DNA of 64,000 nucleotides from Synechococcus sp. JA-3-3Ab (GCF_000013205.1 NC_007775.1:2811001-2875000); one strand, 5' to 3'. Counted from the stretch's first letter, positions 52,854-62,538 are shown. Numbers and translations are program-made. Notes: a model not told the origin generated them from the letters alone.

Positions 52854-53408
52854 ATGCCCTCGCGTCGTTCCAAGTCGGTTTCAGATTCCAGGCCAGAGAT
52901 AGGAGGGGGGCGTCTTTTAGCCCTGAAAAATCAGATCGAGGCAATCCTCTACCTGAAGGGACAGCCGTTGGCCCTATCGACGCTGGCCCAGTTGGCCCAC
53001 TGCAGCCGCGAGGAGGCCTACGATGCGCTGTTGGAGCTGATGGAAGACTACGCCCACCGCGATTCTGCCCTAGAGGTGCTGCAGGTGGAGGAGGGGTTTG
53101 CTCTGCAGTTGCGGGAGCCTTTTCTGGAGCTGGCCAACCAGCTCTTGCCCCCTGAAATCGGGGTGGGCGCCACCCGTACCTTGGCAACCATCGTTCTACG
53201 TGGCCCCCTCTCGCAAGCTGACTTGGTGGAGTTGCGCGGTCAGGGCGCTTACCAACACGTGGCAGAGCTGGTGGAAAAGGGCTTTGTGACCCGCTATCGC
53301 AAAGAAGGCAGCCGCTCCCCCTGGTTGCGGGTGACGGATAAGTTCCATCGCTACTTTACAGTGGAGAGGCTGGCCGAAACAGCAGCAGCTTCCTTCCCCG
53401 AAGCCTAA
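52854..53408 (+). CDS. scpB: Segregation and condensation protein ScpB
   Basis: 184 residues with two winged-helix domains: LLALKNQIEAILYLKGQPLAL starts wH1 and TLATIVLRGPLSQADLVELRGQG starts wH2, both diagnostic. ScpB dimers with ScpA form the kleisin part of the Smc complex for chromosome segregation. The N-terminal 22 residues are extra and basic. No scpA gene is adjacent. Confidence 0.9.
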   Translation: MPSRRSKSVSDSRPEIGGGRLLALKNQIEAILYLKGQPLALSTLAQLAHCSREEAYDALLELMEDYAHRDSALEVLQVEEGFALQLREPFLELANQLLPPEIGVGATRTLATIVLRGPLSQADLVELRGQGAYQHVAELVEKGFVTRYRKEGSRSPWLRVTDKFHRYFTVERLAETAAASFPEA

Positions 53409-53534
53409 ACTTGCCGCCCAACTCGATCCCAACCCCACCGGCGATCGTTCTCTCCCAGAAGAGGAGGTTTCGCCTAGGCCAGCGCAGCGCCCTCCGAAAC
53501 CGTCTTAGGCGGGTTTAAAGAACCATAAAGTCAA

Positions 53535-53555
53535 GGATCCCCTCGGCGGGGATCC
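53535..53555. terminator. GGATCC-based hairpin between scpB and the peroxiredoxin gene
   Basis: GGATCCCC (53535-53542), loop TCGGC, GGGGATCC (53548-53555), a perfect 8-bp stem. On the minus strand it is followed by TTGACTTTAT, a broken T tract, so it may end transcription of the peroxiredoxin gene, whose stop is at 53615. On the plus strand no T tract follows. Confidence 0.45.
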
Positions 53556-53614
53556 AGAGAAAGGAATCACGGCTTCGGCGGAGAAGGGATCCCTTCCTGC
53601 CAAGGGGGGTGGAC

Positions 53615-54265
53615 TTACTTATTGGGCTGAGGGGTGAGCCGCAGGTAGGGCTTGAGCTCCTTGTAACCTTTCGGGAACTTTTCTTTTAGCACTTCAGGAT
53701 CCTGCAGCGAAGGCGGGATAATGACGTCGTCGCCATCTTTCCAGTCGGCAGGGGTGACGACGCTGTACTTATCCGTCAACTGCAGAGCGTCGATGGCCCG
53801 CAAAAGCTCGTCGAAGTTGCGGCCCGTGCTGGCCGGATACGTAAGGATGAGGCGGATTTTCTTGTTGGGATCGATAACGAAAACCGAGCGCACCGTCAAG
53901 GGCAGCCCTTCTTGGTTAAGGTTGGTTTGATCCAACATGCCGTAGAGCTGCGAGACCTTGCGGTCTACATCTGCCAAGATGGGGTAGTTCACGATAGCGT
54001 TCTGGGTTTCCTCGATGTCTTTCACCCAGCCCAGGTGGGAGTCCACATCGTCCACGCTGAGGGCCAGCACCTTCACCCCCCGCTTTTCAAATTCGGGCAT
54101 CAGCTTGGCAACGGTGCCCAGTTCGGTGGTGCAGACCGGCGTGTAGTCGGCAGGGTGGGAAAACAACACTACCCAGCTATCCCCGGCCCAGGAGTAGAAG
54201 TCAATTTCGCCGTGGGTGGACTTTTGCGTAAAATTGGGAGCTGTATCGCCAAGTCGGAGAGCCAT
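53615..54265 (-). CDS. 1-Cys peroxiredoxin (Prx6 type)
   Basis: 216-residue thiol peroxidase. The peroxidatic Cys is in PADYTPVCTTELG (about residue 46); the conserved Arg is in TVRSVFVIDP. Size and the C-terminal part (KGYKELKPYLRLTPQP) are those of the Prx6 branch, where only the peroxidatic Cys is conserved. Reductive detoxification of H2O2 and alkyl peroxides is the likely role. Confidence 0.93.
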   Translation of the reverse strand: MALRLGDTAPNFTQKSTHGEIDFYSWAGDSWVVLFSHPADYTPVCTTELGTVAKLMPEFEKRGVKVLALSVDDVDSHLGWVKDIEETQNAIVNYPILADVDRKVSQLYGMLDQTNLNQEGLPLTVRSVFVIDPNKKIRLILTYPASTGRNFDELLRAIDALQLTDKYSVVTPADWKDGDDVIIPPSLQDPEVLKEKFPKGYKELKPYLRLTPQPNK

Positions 54266-54497
54266 ACGCTCTTTCTCCTCAGTAAAGAGTTCAGTCCGGT
54301 GAGGCCGGGATCCGGATCCTTGCCATCGATCGATCTACAGTCTATTCTGCCACAAAAACTCCACTTTTCCGAGCGGATTTTAGGATATTTTAAGGTGTTG
54401 CCAACTTGCCGGCTAGGGGGAGTGCCCTTTCCCGACGTAAACGATTGTTGCGGGGGAATTAATATTCTGTAAGTTCTTTACAGGCTGCAACGGCGAC

Positions 54498-55601
54498 GTG
54501 CTAAGGGTATTGCAGGTAACAGAATCTAGCTTCTCGGGCGAGGCCGTGGGATCGATGGGAAGTGCAGAAACAGCTACAACTTGCAGCTTGGCCACCCTGT
54601 GGGCCCAAAAATATGTAGACAAGCTACGGGCGCAGGCGGCCTTGGGCGAGCTGCCGGGCGCCCAACTGGCCGACAAAGTGAAGGGATCCCTGCGCTTTGC
54701 CAGCTCCCAGGCCTGGGCCAAGACAGAGCGGCTCTTGGCTGCTGAAATACCCAAGCAGCGGCTGGATCCGGACTTGATCGATCCCTGGCAAATTGCCGAG
54801 GATTCTCGGGATTTATTTGAGGCGGCAGCGGAAAGTTGTGGGGAGGGCCTCTCGCCGGCTCGCTTTTCGGTGCAGATCGCGCCGCTCTGTGGCCGGCTGA
54901 GGGCCCGCTACAGCGAACGGGATCCGCGGGTGCTGGGCTTTTTAAGTATGCAATTCCACTACACGGGGCAAATGGTCTTGCAAGCCCTATCCCCTCAAGA
55001 GCGCGGCCTCTTCCACCCCTACTTGAAGGTCATGGACGACCACCTCTACATGCCCCTCCAGAGGATGTACGAGGGTGCCGCCGCCCATGCAGGCGATACC
55101 TTTTCCGCCCCCCTGGCTGCCGTGCAAGAGCTCTTGCCTCTGGTTACCAGCGTGGCAGAGTCCATCTGTGCTGAGGTGGCGCAGCGTTTCCCAGGCTATC
55201 GCTGCGAAAGCGGCCCCTTGACGGATCTGGAGGTGCGGATTTCCAGCATCCGCGATGTGGAGATGTTCCAGGTGTACTTGGGCCTCTGCGTCCTGGAAGG
55301 CAGTGTGGCGGCTGTCCAACAAGAGCTGTTTCCCCTGTGTGTGATGCTCTACCCTCCTTTGAAGGTGGAGTGGAAGCTGGTGCGGCAGATGCTGGAGCTT
55401 TTGGATGAGGCGCTGCGCTTTCAGCTCACCCCGGCCAGCTACACCGTCCTGCTGCCTTATCTGCGAGCCGTGCAGAGCATGTTCTCGCTGGAGGTTTTCC
55501 CCGAAAGCGACCCCATCTGGAGCCATCATCCTGACGTGATGCGCTTTATGGGAACGGCGCAGAACCTGTTGCAAGAACTGATGGGTCAAGGAGCTATCTG
55601 A
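54498..55601 (+). CDS. Unknown helical protein
   Basis: 367 residues from GTG 54498; an ATG at 54555 (residue 20) may be the true start since the first 19 residues look like leader sequence. The protein is almost wholly alpha-helical by residue pattern, soluble, with Leu/Gln-rich segments and FSLEVFPESDPIWSHHPDVMRF near the C-terminus. No domain recognised. Conserved-looking codon use and its length support a real gene. Convergent with mscS. Confidence 0.7.
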   Translation: MLRVLQVTESSFSGEAVGSMGSAETATTCSLATLWAQKYVDKLRAQAALGELPGAQLADKVKGSLRFASSQAWAKTERLLAAEIPKQRLDPDLIDPWQIAEDSRDLFEAAAESCGEGLSPARFSVQIAPLCGRLRARYSERDPRVLGFLSMQFHYTGQMVLQALSPQERGLFHPYLKVMDDHLYMPLQRMYEGAAAHAGDTFSAPLAAVQELLPLVTSVAESICAEVAQRFPGYRCESGPLTDLEVRISSIRDVEMFQVYLGLCVLEGSVAAVQQELFPLCVMLYPPLKVEWKLVRQMLELLDEALRFQLTPASYTVLLPYLRAVQSMFSLEVFPESDPIWSHHPDVMRFMGTAQNLLQELMGQGAI

Positions 55602-55650
55602 AAACCCGCCGGCAGCCCCATTCCCATCCCACTTCTTTACTAAGAGAGGA

Positions 55651-56733
55651 CTAAGAGAGGTTGGTGAGGGCACCCTGCTGCTTCGAGCTCAGGTAGAGCA
55701 ACTGCGTTGGGTAGGCAAATTCGATTCCCTGTTCCTGAAAAGTTCGCTTCAGAGCCAAGTTGATGCGCTCCTGAACATCCATGTAGAGGTTGTAGTCTGG
55801 GCTGAGCACGTAGTAAACCACTTCGTAATTGAGGCTGAAATCTCCGTAGGCGGCGAAGTGGGCGCGGTCAAATTGGGCGTTGGGCTCGGCTTCGATAATT
55901 TGTCTCACCAAGGTTGGAATGGCCTGCAGCTTTTCGGGGGGAGTTTCGTAAACAACGCCAAAGCCAAAAACCACCCGCCGCCGCTGCATACGTTTGTAGT
56001 TGCGAATTCGGGATCCGGTGATATCGGTATTGGCCATCACGATCTGCTCTCCGCCCAAGCTGCGTAGGCGCGTGGTTTTGATGCCGATGTACTCTACGGA
56101 TCCCATAAAATCGCCCAAAATTATAAAATCCCCAATCTCGAAAGGCCGATCCATCAAAATAGAGATATAGGCAAACAGATCCTGTAAGACTCCTTGCGCC
56201 GCCAAAGCAATGGCTATACCGCCAATGCCCAAGCTGGCCACCAGTGCTGCCACATCAAAACCCAGATTTTCCAGCAGAAACAAGATACCGATAAGGGTAA
56301 ACACCACCCGGATCAGAGGGGAGAGCAACAGCAAGCTTTGCTCGGTGGTGGCATCGCCTTTTTTGCGCATCAGGTAAATGCGCAGAGCATACTCTACACT
56401 GGCGCTGAGGAGATTGATGCCCAAGTAGGTGCCAACGACAGTGGCCAGGATGTCCAGAGTTTGCCGCAGGACGGTGGCCAAATTTAGGCTGCTCAAACAG
56501 ACGTAAATCAGAGCCAGGTAGAGCAAAGGGATCAGGTAGCGCTCTACTAGTTGAATAGGAGTATTGCCGGGGATCCCGCTGAGTTTAGAGAACCAACCTG
56601 CCAAGGTTCGGAGAACCAAGCCCCGCAACACAGTGCGGATGGCGAAGATCCCGACTACAAAGATGAAAAATACCAGCAGGTAGTTCCAAAGGGGGTTGCC
56701 CAGCAGTTGGAAGCTGAGAATCTCCTGAAGCAT
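55651..56733 (-). CDS. Small-conductance mechanosensitive channel, MscS family
   Basis: 360 residues with a hydrophobic N-terminal half of four membrane helices, then the pore-lining TM3 (VAALVASLGIGGIAIALAAQG) followed directly by LQDLFAYISILMDRPFEIGDFI, the MscS beta-domain signature. The cytoplasmic vestibule follows. Opens under membrane tension to release solutes in osmotic downshift. Start ATG at 56733. Confidence 0.9.
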   Translation of the reverse strand: MLQEILSFQLLGNPLWNYLLVFFIFVVGIFAIRTVLRGLVLRTLAGWFSKLSGIPGNTPIQLVERYLIPLLYLALIYVCLSSLNLATVLRQTLDILATVVGTYLGINLLSASVEYALRIYLMRKKGDATTEQSLLLLSPLIRVVFTLIGILFLLENLGFDVAALVASLGIGGIAIALAAQGVLQDLFAYISILMDRPFEIGDFIILGDFMGSVEYIGIKTTRLRSLGGEQIVMANTDITGSRIRNYKRMQRRRVVFGFGVVYETPPEKLQAIPTLVRQIIEAEPNAQFDRAHFAAYGDFSLNYEVVYYVLSPDYNLYMDVQERINLALKRTFQEQGIEFAYPTQLLYLSSKQQGALTNLS

Positions 56734-56887
56734 GGCCTTGAAAACCGCCTTCTTCGGTCAACCAACAGCGAATAAAAGCAGCGGGAAAGCCCAGGGCAAA
56801 AGAGTCGCCTGGATTTGCTGCTTCTGTAACCAGTACCCTCTGGGTCTTAGCTAACAAAACAGGGACATCATAACACTGTGTTTATCG

Positions 56888-57757
56888 CTACTTAGCCGGC
56901 TGCTTGGAGAAAGGATGCTCGGGATCCACCAGCTCGGCCACAAATTGGTGCAGGATGGGCAGGTAGCGCTCCCCGGCCACTTGTAGCAAATTGTTGGGAT
57001 CGGCTCCCTCGATGGGCACCAAACGCTTGGGATCCCGTGCCGCTTGGTAAAGGGCTTCGGCATGCCAGAAGGGGATCAAGCGATCCTGGGTGCCGTGCAA
57101 AATCAGCAGTGGGCAGTTGATCTGGGCGATGCGGCTGAGGTTGTCGAAGCGATCAAAAGGCAGCAGCGGGATGCGGGTCAAGACGCGAAAAGCAGTTACA
57201 AAGGTCGATTCCAGGATCAGACCCCCCACCGGCTTTTGGGCTGCCAAGTAAACCGAGGGCCCGCCCCCCACCGAGCGTCCGTAAACCAAAATCCGCTCCG
57301 GCGGGATCCCCTGCTCCACCAGATAGGCGTAGGCGGCCTCAATGTCCTTGTAGGCACCGGCTTCGGAAGGGATCCCTTCGCTGGTGCCGTAGCCGCGGTA
57401 GTCGTAGGCCAAGACGGCAAACCCCCCCTGCTGCAGGCCAGCCAGGCGCGGCAAGATATCTCCCAAGTCCTCGGCGTTGCCGTGGCTGTAGAGGAGGGTA
57501 TAGGTGGCTTCGGGGTTGGGCAAATACACCGCCGAAATCTGCAGGCCATCGGCGGTGGTGAGCTTGAAAATGGCATCCCCATCCTGGTAGCTGGCGGGGC
57601 GAGGCAAAAAGATCAGCCGCTCCGATTGAAACCAGCCCAGCCAGAGCAGGTAGCCGTACACCCCCAGGCCAATAAGCAGCAAGGATCGCCCCACCTGCAG
57701 CCCCGGGAAGGATCCCAAAATCCAATTCAAAGGCTTTAACATCCCTCGGCTTGGCAT
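56888..57757 (-). CDS. Membrane-anchored alpha/beta hydrolase
   Basis: 289 residues with one N-terminal transmembrane helix (about 20-42, SLLLIGLGVYGYLLWLGW). The hydrolase core has YSHGNAEDLG, VLAYDYRGYG, the nucleophile elbow GRSVGG and later LLILHGTQDRLIPF with Asp and His downstream. Similar to BEM46/FAM108 esterases. The frame is open to 57829, but the extra 24 codons read through the dispersed repeat; GAGGAGA nine bases before ATG 57757 decides the start. Confidence 0.85.
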   Translation of the reverse strand: MPSRGMLKPLNWILGSFPGLQVGRSLLLIGLGVYGYLLWLGWFQSERLIFLPRPASYQDGDAIFKLTTADGLQISAVYLPNPEATYTLLYSHGNAEDLGDILPRLAGLQQGGFAVLAYDYRGYGTSEGIPSEAGAYKDIEAAYAYLVEQGIPPERILVYGRSVGGGPSVYLAAQKPVGGLILESTFVTAFRVLTRIPLLPFDRFDNLSRIAQINCPLLILHGTQDRLIPFWHAEALYQAARDPKRLVPIEGADPNNLLQVAGERYLPILHQFVAELVDPEHPFSKQPAK

Positions 57758-57769
57758 CGAGATAATTCT

Positions 57770-57808
57770 CCTCACCCCCGGCCCCTCCCCCAGAGGGAGA
57801 GGGGGAAT
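57770..57808 (-). repeat. Dispersed palindromic repeat, copy D
   Basis: On the plus strand CCTCACCCCCGGCCCC then TCCCCCAGAGGGAGAGGGGG, the reverse complement of the family seen at 30916 and 41206. It lies between two same-strand genes, just upstream of the hydrolase start. Confidence 0.75.
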
Positions 57809-57831
57809 TGGTGGCGGCGACGTCGGCAACT

Positions 57832-57879
57832 AAGGCCTACGGCCCGCTGACGCGAAAGGCCTACGGCCCGCTGACGCGA
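57832..57879. repeat. 24-bp perfect tandem duplication
   Basis: A 24-base unit beginning AAGGCCTACGG and ending GACGCGA is repeated without change at 57832-57855 and 57856-57879. The second copy ends one base before the stop codon of the CPBP gene. Confidence 0.9.
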
Positions 57880-58464
57880 TCAGGATTCGGCTGGCAAGGC
57901 GGAACATTTCCAAAGGCAAACCCCAATCCAGTTAACCAGAGTATGGGCGACGATGGTCACCAGCAGGTTTCCCGACAGCCACACGCCCAGCCCCAGGAGG
58001 ACGCCCACGGCGCTGGCCCAGACGGCATAGGGCCAACCCTGCCATCCCAGCCAATGCAAAACCCCAAACAAGAGGCCGCTCAAGAGGATCCCGCCCGTCC
58101 ACCCCAAGGGACTGGCCACCAGGGATCCCATCAGCACGCCGCGAAACAGCCATTCCTCGCTCCAGCCCGGCAGCACCCCCACCCAGAAGATATCTGACCA
58201 CTGCAGGGGATCCGCCACCAGGTGCAAGTAGGCGGAAGCCGCCCGGCGATAGGCCGGCCAAAGCCAGTAAGCCCCGCAGCTGAGCAGCGCCACCCCCAGC
58301 CCCAGCGCCGTTCCCCAGGCAACGGCCAGCGGATCCCAACGGAAGGGCACGCGCAGGGATCCCAGCCAGATCCAGAGGCCGGCGATCACCGCCGCGATCA
58401 GGCTGGTCAGGCCCATCCCGATCAGGATCTGTTGGCGCGTACAGGGTTGAATCTCGGCACTCAT
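57880..58464 (-). CDS. CPBP-family intramembrane metalloprotease
   Basis: 194 residues with several membrane helices. Motif 1 is EEWLFRG at 103-109, motif 2 is FGVLHWLGW near 130 and motif 3 HTLVNW near 178, giving the Glu-Glu and His residues of CPBP (Abi) proteases. These process CAAX-type proteins or act in bacteriocin immunity; here the substrate is unknown. The start ATG 58464 is the first family-like one; a TTG at 58560 would add 32 residues. Confidence 0.82.
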   Translation of the reverse strand: MSAEIQPCTRQQILIGMGLTSLIAAVIAGLWIWLGSLRVPFRWDPLAVAWGTALGLGVALLSCGAYWLWPAYRRAASAYLHLVADPLQWSDIFWVGVLPGWSEEWLFRGVLMGSLVASPLGWTGGILLSGLLFGVLHWLGWQGWPYAVWASAVGVLLGLGVWLSGNLLVTIVAHTLVNWIGVCLWKCSALPAES

Positions 58465-58615
58465 GGGAGGGGATTTGGCTTGGCACCCTATTCCCAGGGT
58501 AGAGCGAATCTCGACAAGGACGGCTGCCTGAATCCACACTGGCAGCGGGGAACACTCCAAGCTCTGAAGGGCGGGGCCTAGGCCGCCATTGTCTCGGTCA
58601 ACAGGGTAGGAGCTC

Positions 58616-59713
58616 TCAACTCCCCGCTGCTTGCCAGTGGAGGTGCTGCCTCAACAACTGGGCGTGCTGGGCCGATCGCTCCACCCAAACGGCCACTTGG
58701 TCAGGGCCGAGGGCCGGCCCATCGGCATAGCAGGCCAACCAAGCCCGGTGCAAAGCTTCCGGATCCTCTGGGATCGCCTCGAGATCCCAGCCGGGCATGC
58801 CCAATTCCTCAAGCAGCGTTGTCACCTTGGGATCGTAGCTGAGGCCAAAGCAGGCACAGCCCTCGGCTGCCGCCATCACCAGGCCGTGGTAGCGCATCAC
58901 AATTGCCAATTTCACCCCCCGAAAGACCCCCTTTAAAAGATAGGGATCCCGAATTTCCAACACCTGGCTGTGGCCGGGCAAGCGCTGTTGCAGCCGTTGC
59001 GCCAAGCGGTAGTCTGGCCCCAGGTCGGGGGATCCAGGCGGAGCCAGTTGGAAGGGCAGCAAAAGCAGATAAGCTCCGGTGGCAGCCTGGAGGCGTCTCA
59101 GGCCCTCAGCCAAAATCTCCAATCGCGCTGGAGTGAGCTGGGGATGCTGCCGCAAGACCACGGCAATGCGGGGCTGAGGCCATCTTTCCCACTCCGGCAG
59201 GGTTTTGGAGGGCAGGCCCCAAACCGGATCCGGGGCCACCTGATGGGGGATCCCCCAGGCTCGCAGCCATTGAGAAGCAACGGCGTCGCGCACGCTGATG
59301 GCTGTACAACCTGCTAGAGCGCGGCGGGCCAGCTCGCGGATCCAGCCCCGCTGCAACGGCCCGATCCCCTGGGCCCAGGCCAAGGTTTTCAGCCCCCGCC
59401 GCTGGGCCCAGAGCATCAGTCCCAGGTAGTAGAGGGGGCTGCGCCAACTGGTGCGATCCTGCAGCAGGCTGCCCCCACCCCAGATAAAAGCTTGAGACTG
59501 CCTCAGATAGCGCCGCAAAGCCCAGCCATCGAAGCGCGGGCAGGCCAGTACCCCATAGGTGGCAGCCGTTTCCGCGGGGCGAGGAGAGAGCACCACCGGC
59601 TGTACAGGGCCGGACAACTGCTGGAGTTGCCGCAGTAGGGCCAGCAACAACGCCTCGTCGCCGGCATTGCCGTAGCCGTGGTAGCCACAGATCAAAACCC
59701 ATGGCCCCTGCAT
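58616..59713 (-). CDS. csaB: Polysaccharide pyruvyl transferase CsaB
   Basis: Transfers pyruvate from PEP to a cell-wall or exopolysaccharide, in Gram-positives needed for SLH-protein anchoring; cyanobacteria use it probably for outer-layer or SLH attachment. 365 residues, start ATG 59713 giving QGPWVLICGYHGYGNAGDEALLLAL. The family's VIWGGGSLLQD segment near residue 80 and MRYHGLVMAAAEG near 277 are intact. A TTG at 59767 would add 18 residues. Confidence 0.9.
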   Translation of the reverse strand: MQGPWVLICGYHGYGNAGDEALLLALLRQLQQLSGPVQPVVLSPRPAETAATYGVLACPRFDGWALRRYLRQSQAFIWGGGSLLQDRTSWRSPLYYLGLMLWAQRRGLKTLAWAQGIGPLQRGWIRELARRALAGCTAISVRDAVASQWLRAWGIPHQVAPDPVWGLPSKTLPEWERWPQPRIAVVLRQHPQLTPARLEILAEGLRRLQAATGAYLLLLPFQLAPPGSPDLGPDYRLAQRLQQRLPGHSQVLEIRDPYLLKGVFRGVKLAIVMRYHGLVMAAAEGCACFGLSYDPKVTTLLEELGMPGWDLEAIPEDPEALHRAWLACYADGPALGPDQVAVWVERSAQHAQLLRQHLHWQAAGS

Positions 59714-60555
59714 CGAGCCGATTTGCTCAGGCAAGTTGCGCCGGGATCCCCAATCAGTAGCAGTCAAGGTTGGTCGAACTCGGCCCGTTGCATCGAGAAC
59801 CTAATCCAGCCTACAGCTTCCTTCCGGGATCCAGAGCGCTGCCGGCGCAGACATCTCCCTTGCAGCGGAAGGTCTCAGACAGGTCTTCCTTGATGTTCTC
59901 CCCACGGCTATAGCTTGCTTCCGCGCAGCGCTCTGCCAGGGGGGTCTTTCTCAGCTTGTGGGATGGCTCCCACTTGCCGAGCTGCCCAGAGCATGCGGTT
60001 TGCATCGCAGGGGACGCCGTAACCCCAACTCCCAGACCTATGGCCCGCTTGCGGGAAGGGATGTGGAAACACCCCAGATACTTCCTCTTCTTGCCGCAGT
60101 TTCGTATCTCGGCTATTGCTCTAGCCACCTGGCAAGACGCTGCCCTGGATCTTCTGGCCCTGCCAACACTGCCAATGACAAGAGTCCTGGATATCGAGAT
60201 AGCGCTTCCAGGCGCAAGATCTCAACGCGGTGGGACAGGGATCCCTTTTGCAGAAAAGTTTGCTAAGCAGTTCTAACTGAGTTTTTCGCACGTCGATAAC
60301 AATCTTGCCGCCCTTCTGGGGCGAGATAGCGGCGAGGCAGCCGCCTGCCCTGCGAAACAGCATGTCGAGATCCGGGCTGGTAGGGAACTGGGGATCCCAG
60401 CAGCCAGCAGACAAAGCACTCGGAAACCCCCCACGCTCACCCGGATTTGGCCCACTCAGAGAGGGAAAGGATCCCCTGCCGGCCTAAGAAGCGCCGCCCT
60501 ATAATGGGTCAGACTTGCGGTCGCTCCGCAACGCTGAAGTGACGGGGTTTTTGAG
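59714..60555. other. 842-base stretch with no convincing gene
   Basis: Longest gap in the window. Small open frames on both strands (105 residues on minus near 59811-60128; 97 residues on minus near 60121-60414; 106 on plus near 59956-60276) lack family resemblance and SD signals. The minus strand frames are Cys- and Lys/Arg-rich (for example AEIRNCGKKRKYLG) and could be the worn remains of a gene. Nothing can be named. Confidence 0.5.
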
Positions 60556-62538
60556 GTGACCTACGGTCGCAGACCATCGGCCCGCTGGGCTAGGAATTCG
60601 GCTTCGCAGCATCCTTACAGCCGCCCCTTTCCGGGGTATGACGAGTATGCCGACGCCGCCCGACCCGCTCGCCCCTCCTGGAGAGCTCAGGCCGCCGCCA
60701 CGGTGGGCAACCTGTTGCTGGGATCCCTGCTCTTGGGATCTACAGCGACGGCTGCCGGCTTGATGGGGTTGGCCATCAGCTTCCGCAACCTGCCCGATGT
60801 GCATCAATTGCGGGACTACGTGCCGGTGGCCACCACCCACATTGTCGATATTCGCGGCGAGCCGATTGCCAGCTTGCACGGGGAAGCCAACCGGGAAGTG
60901 ATCTCGCTGGAAGAGGTCTCGCCGGAGATGAAAAAAGCCCTGCTGGCCATTGAAGACAGCCACTTCTACACCCACCCCGGCATCAACCCGGTCAGTTTGG
61001 GCCGGGCGCTGCTGGGCAGTGTTGAAGGGGGGTTGGGCTCGGCAGGAGGCGGCTCCACCCTGACGATGCAACTGGTGAAGAACCTGTTTTTGAGGCCGGA
61101 GCGCACCCTCAGCCGCAAGGTGGCCGAGATTGTGCTGGCGGTGCGGCTGGAGCAAGTCTTTACCAAAGACGAGATCCTGGAGATGTACCTCAACCAGGTG
61201 TACTGGGGGCACAACCTCTACGGCATCCAGGCGGCGGCCCGCAGCTACTTCAACAAGGATGCGGCGGAACTGAACTTGGCGGAAGCAGCGATGTTGGCCG
61301 GGATCCTGCCGGCCCCGGAAATCCTCAGCCCCTTTCGCAACCTGGAAGGGGCCAAGCGACGGCAGCGGCTGGTGCTGGATCGCCTGGTGGAGCTGAACTG
61401 GGTTACCCCGGAAGAGGCCCAGGCGGCACGGGAGCAAGAATTGACCTTGGGCCGCATCACCTCCTTCCAGAGCAACGCCCCGGCGGTTACCGACGCCATC
61501 GAGGCGGAGCTGCGGCGCCGCTACGGCGAACAAGCCCTACTGCAGGGAGGGCTGCGGGTGCAGGCCACCATCGACCTGCGGCTGCAACGCCTGGCAGAGC
61601 GCATTGTCAACGAAGATGGGCCCCGCATCGGAGCTGCTCGCCGGGCCGACCAGATGGCCCTGGCGGCGGTGGATCCCCGCACCGGCTATGTCAAGGCCCT
61701 GGTGGGCGGCATCAACGCCCAACGGGGCCAATTTAACCGCGCCACCCAAGCCTTTCGCCAAACGGGATCCACCTTTAAGCCCTATGTGTACTACGCGGCT
61801 CTGGCTACCGGCCGCTACGGGCCCAACAGCATCCTCTACGACACTCCCATCACCTATCCTGGCTCGCCTCCCTACAGCCCGAAAAACTACGACAACACCT
61901 TCTACGGCCCCCTCACCTTTGCCCGCGCCTTGGAGCTCTCCCGCAACGTGCCCACCGTCAAGCTGGCAGATGAAGTCGGGATCCGCAACGTCATTGCGGC
62001 AGCCCAGGCCACGGGCATCAGTGCCGAGATGTTTCCCAACTTGGCCACGGCCCTGGGCTCGGCCAGCGTCAGCCCCCTGGAAATGGCCGCCAGCTATGCG
62101 GTGTTTGCCAATGGCGGCTACCGGGTGGAGCCAACTCTCTTGGCTCAGGTGGTGGATCGCAACGGTCAGATTCTCTTCGAGGCCAAGCCCCAGCCGCAGC
62201 GGGTTTTGGATCCCTGGGCGGTGGCCACCCTCAACCAGATCCTCAAGGGGGTGGTGACCCAGGGCACGGGGACGGCGGCCCGTCTGGACGATGGGCGCCC
62301 GGTGGCCGGCAAAACCGGCACCACTTCCGATTTTCGCGACGCCTGGTTCATCGGCTATGTGCCGCAACTGTCCACCGCCATTTGGATCGGCAACGACAAC
62401 AACTCCCCTATGTTGCCGGGCACGGCAGGAGGCGCCTTTGTCGCCCCCACCTGGAAGCGCTTCATGAGCGAGGCCCTGCAAGGGATCCCACCCCAAGACT
62501 TCCCCAGCCCCCAGCAATTTCTTCCCCCCCGGCCATGA
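60556..62538 (+). CDS. Class A penicillin-binding protein (PBP1A type)
   Basis: 660 residues, GTG start. One N-terminal transmembrane helix (about 52-75). Glycosyltransferase 51 domain with AIEDSHFYTHPGI (catalytic Glu), GGSTLTMQLVKNLFL and the LEMYLNQVYWG motif. Transpeptidase domain with the acyl-Ser SxxK in TGSTFKPYVY, the ELSRNVPTV motif (SxN) and KTGTT. Polymerises and cross-links peptidoglycan in the periplasm. The TGA overlaps the ATG of the following gene. Confidence 0.93.
   Translation: MTYGRRPSARWARNSASQHPYSRPFPGYDEYADAARPARPSWRAQAAATVGNLLLGSLLLGSTATAAGLMGLAISFRNLPDVHQLRDYVPVATTHIVDIRGEPIASLHGEANREVISLEEVSPEMKKALLAIEDSHFYTHPGINPVSLGRALLGSVEGGLGSAGGGSTLTMQLVKNLFLRPERTLSRKVAEIVLAVRLEQVFTKDEILEMYLNQVYWGHNLYGIQAAARSYFNKDAAELNLAEAAMLAGILPAPEILSPFRNLEGAKRRQRLVLDRLVELNWVTPEEAQAAREQELTLGRITSFQSNAPAVTDAIEAELRRRYGEQALLQGGLRVQATIDLRLQRLAERIVNEDGPRIGAARRADQMALAAVDPRTGYVKALVGGINAQRGQFNRATQAFRQTGSTFKPYVYYAALATGRYGPNSILYDTPITYPGSPPYSPKNYDNTFYGPLTFARALELSRNVPTVKLADEVGIRNVIAAAQATGISAEMFPNLATALGSASVSPLEMAASYAVFANGGYRVEPTLLAQVVDRNGQILFEAKPQPQRVLDPWAVATLNQILKGVVTQGTGTAARLDDGRPVAGKTGTTSDFRDAWFIGYVPQLSTAIWIGNDNNSPMLPGTAGGAFVAPTWKRFMSEALQGIPPQDFPSPQQFLPPRP

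Noticed and set aside
57758-57829. N-terminal extension of the alpha/beta hydrolase
   Set aside because: Its codons read through the dispersed repeat (copy D), giving a Pro/Gly stretch; the ATG at 57757 has a proper SD.
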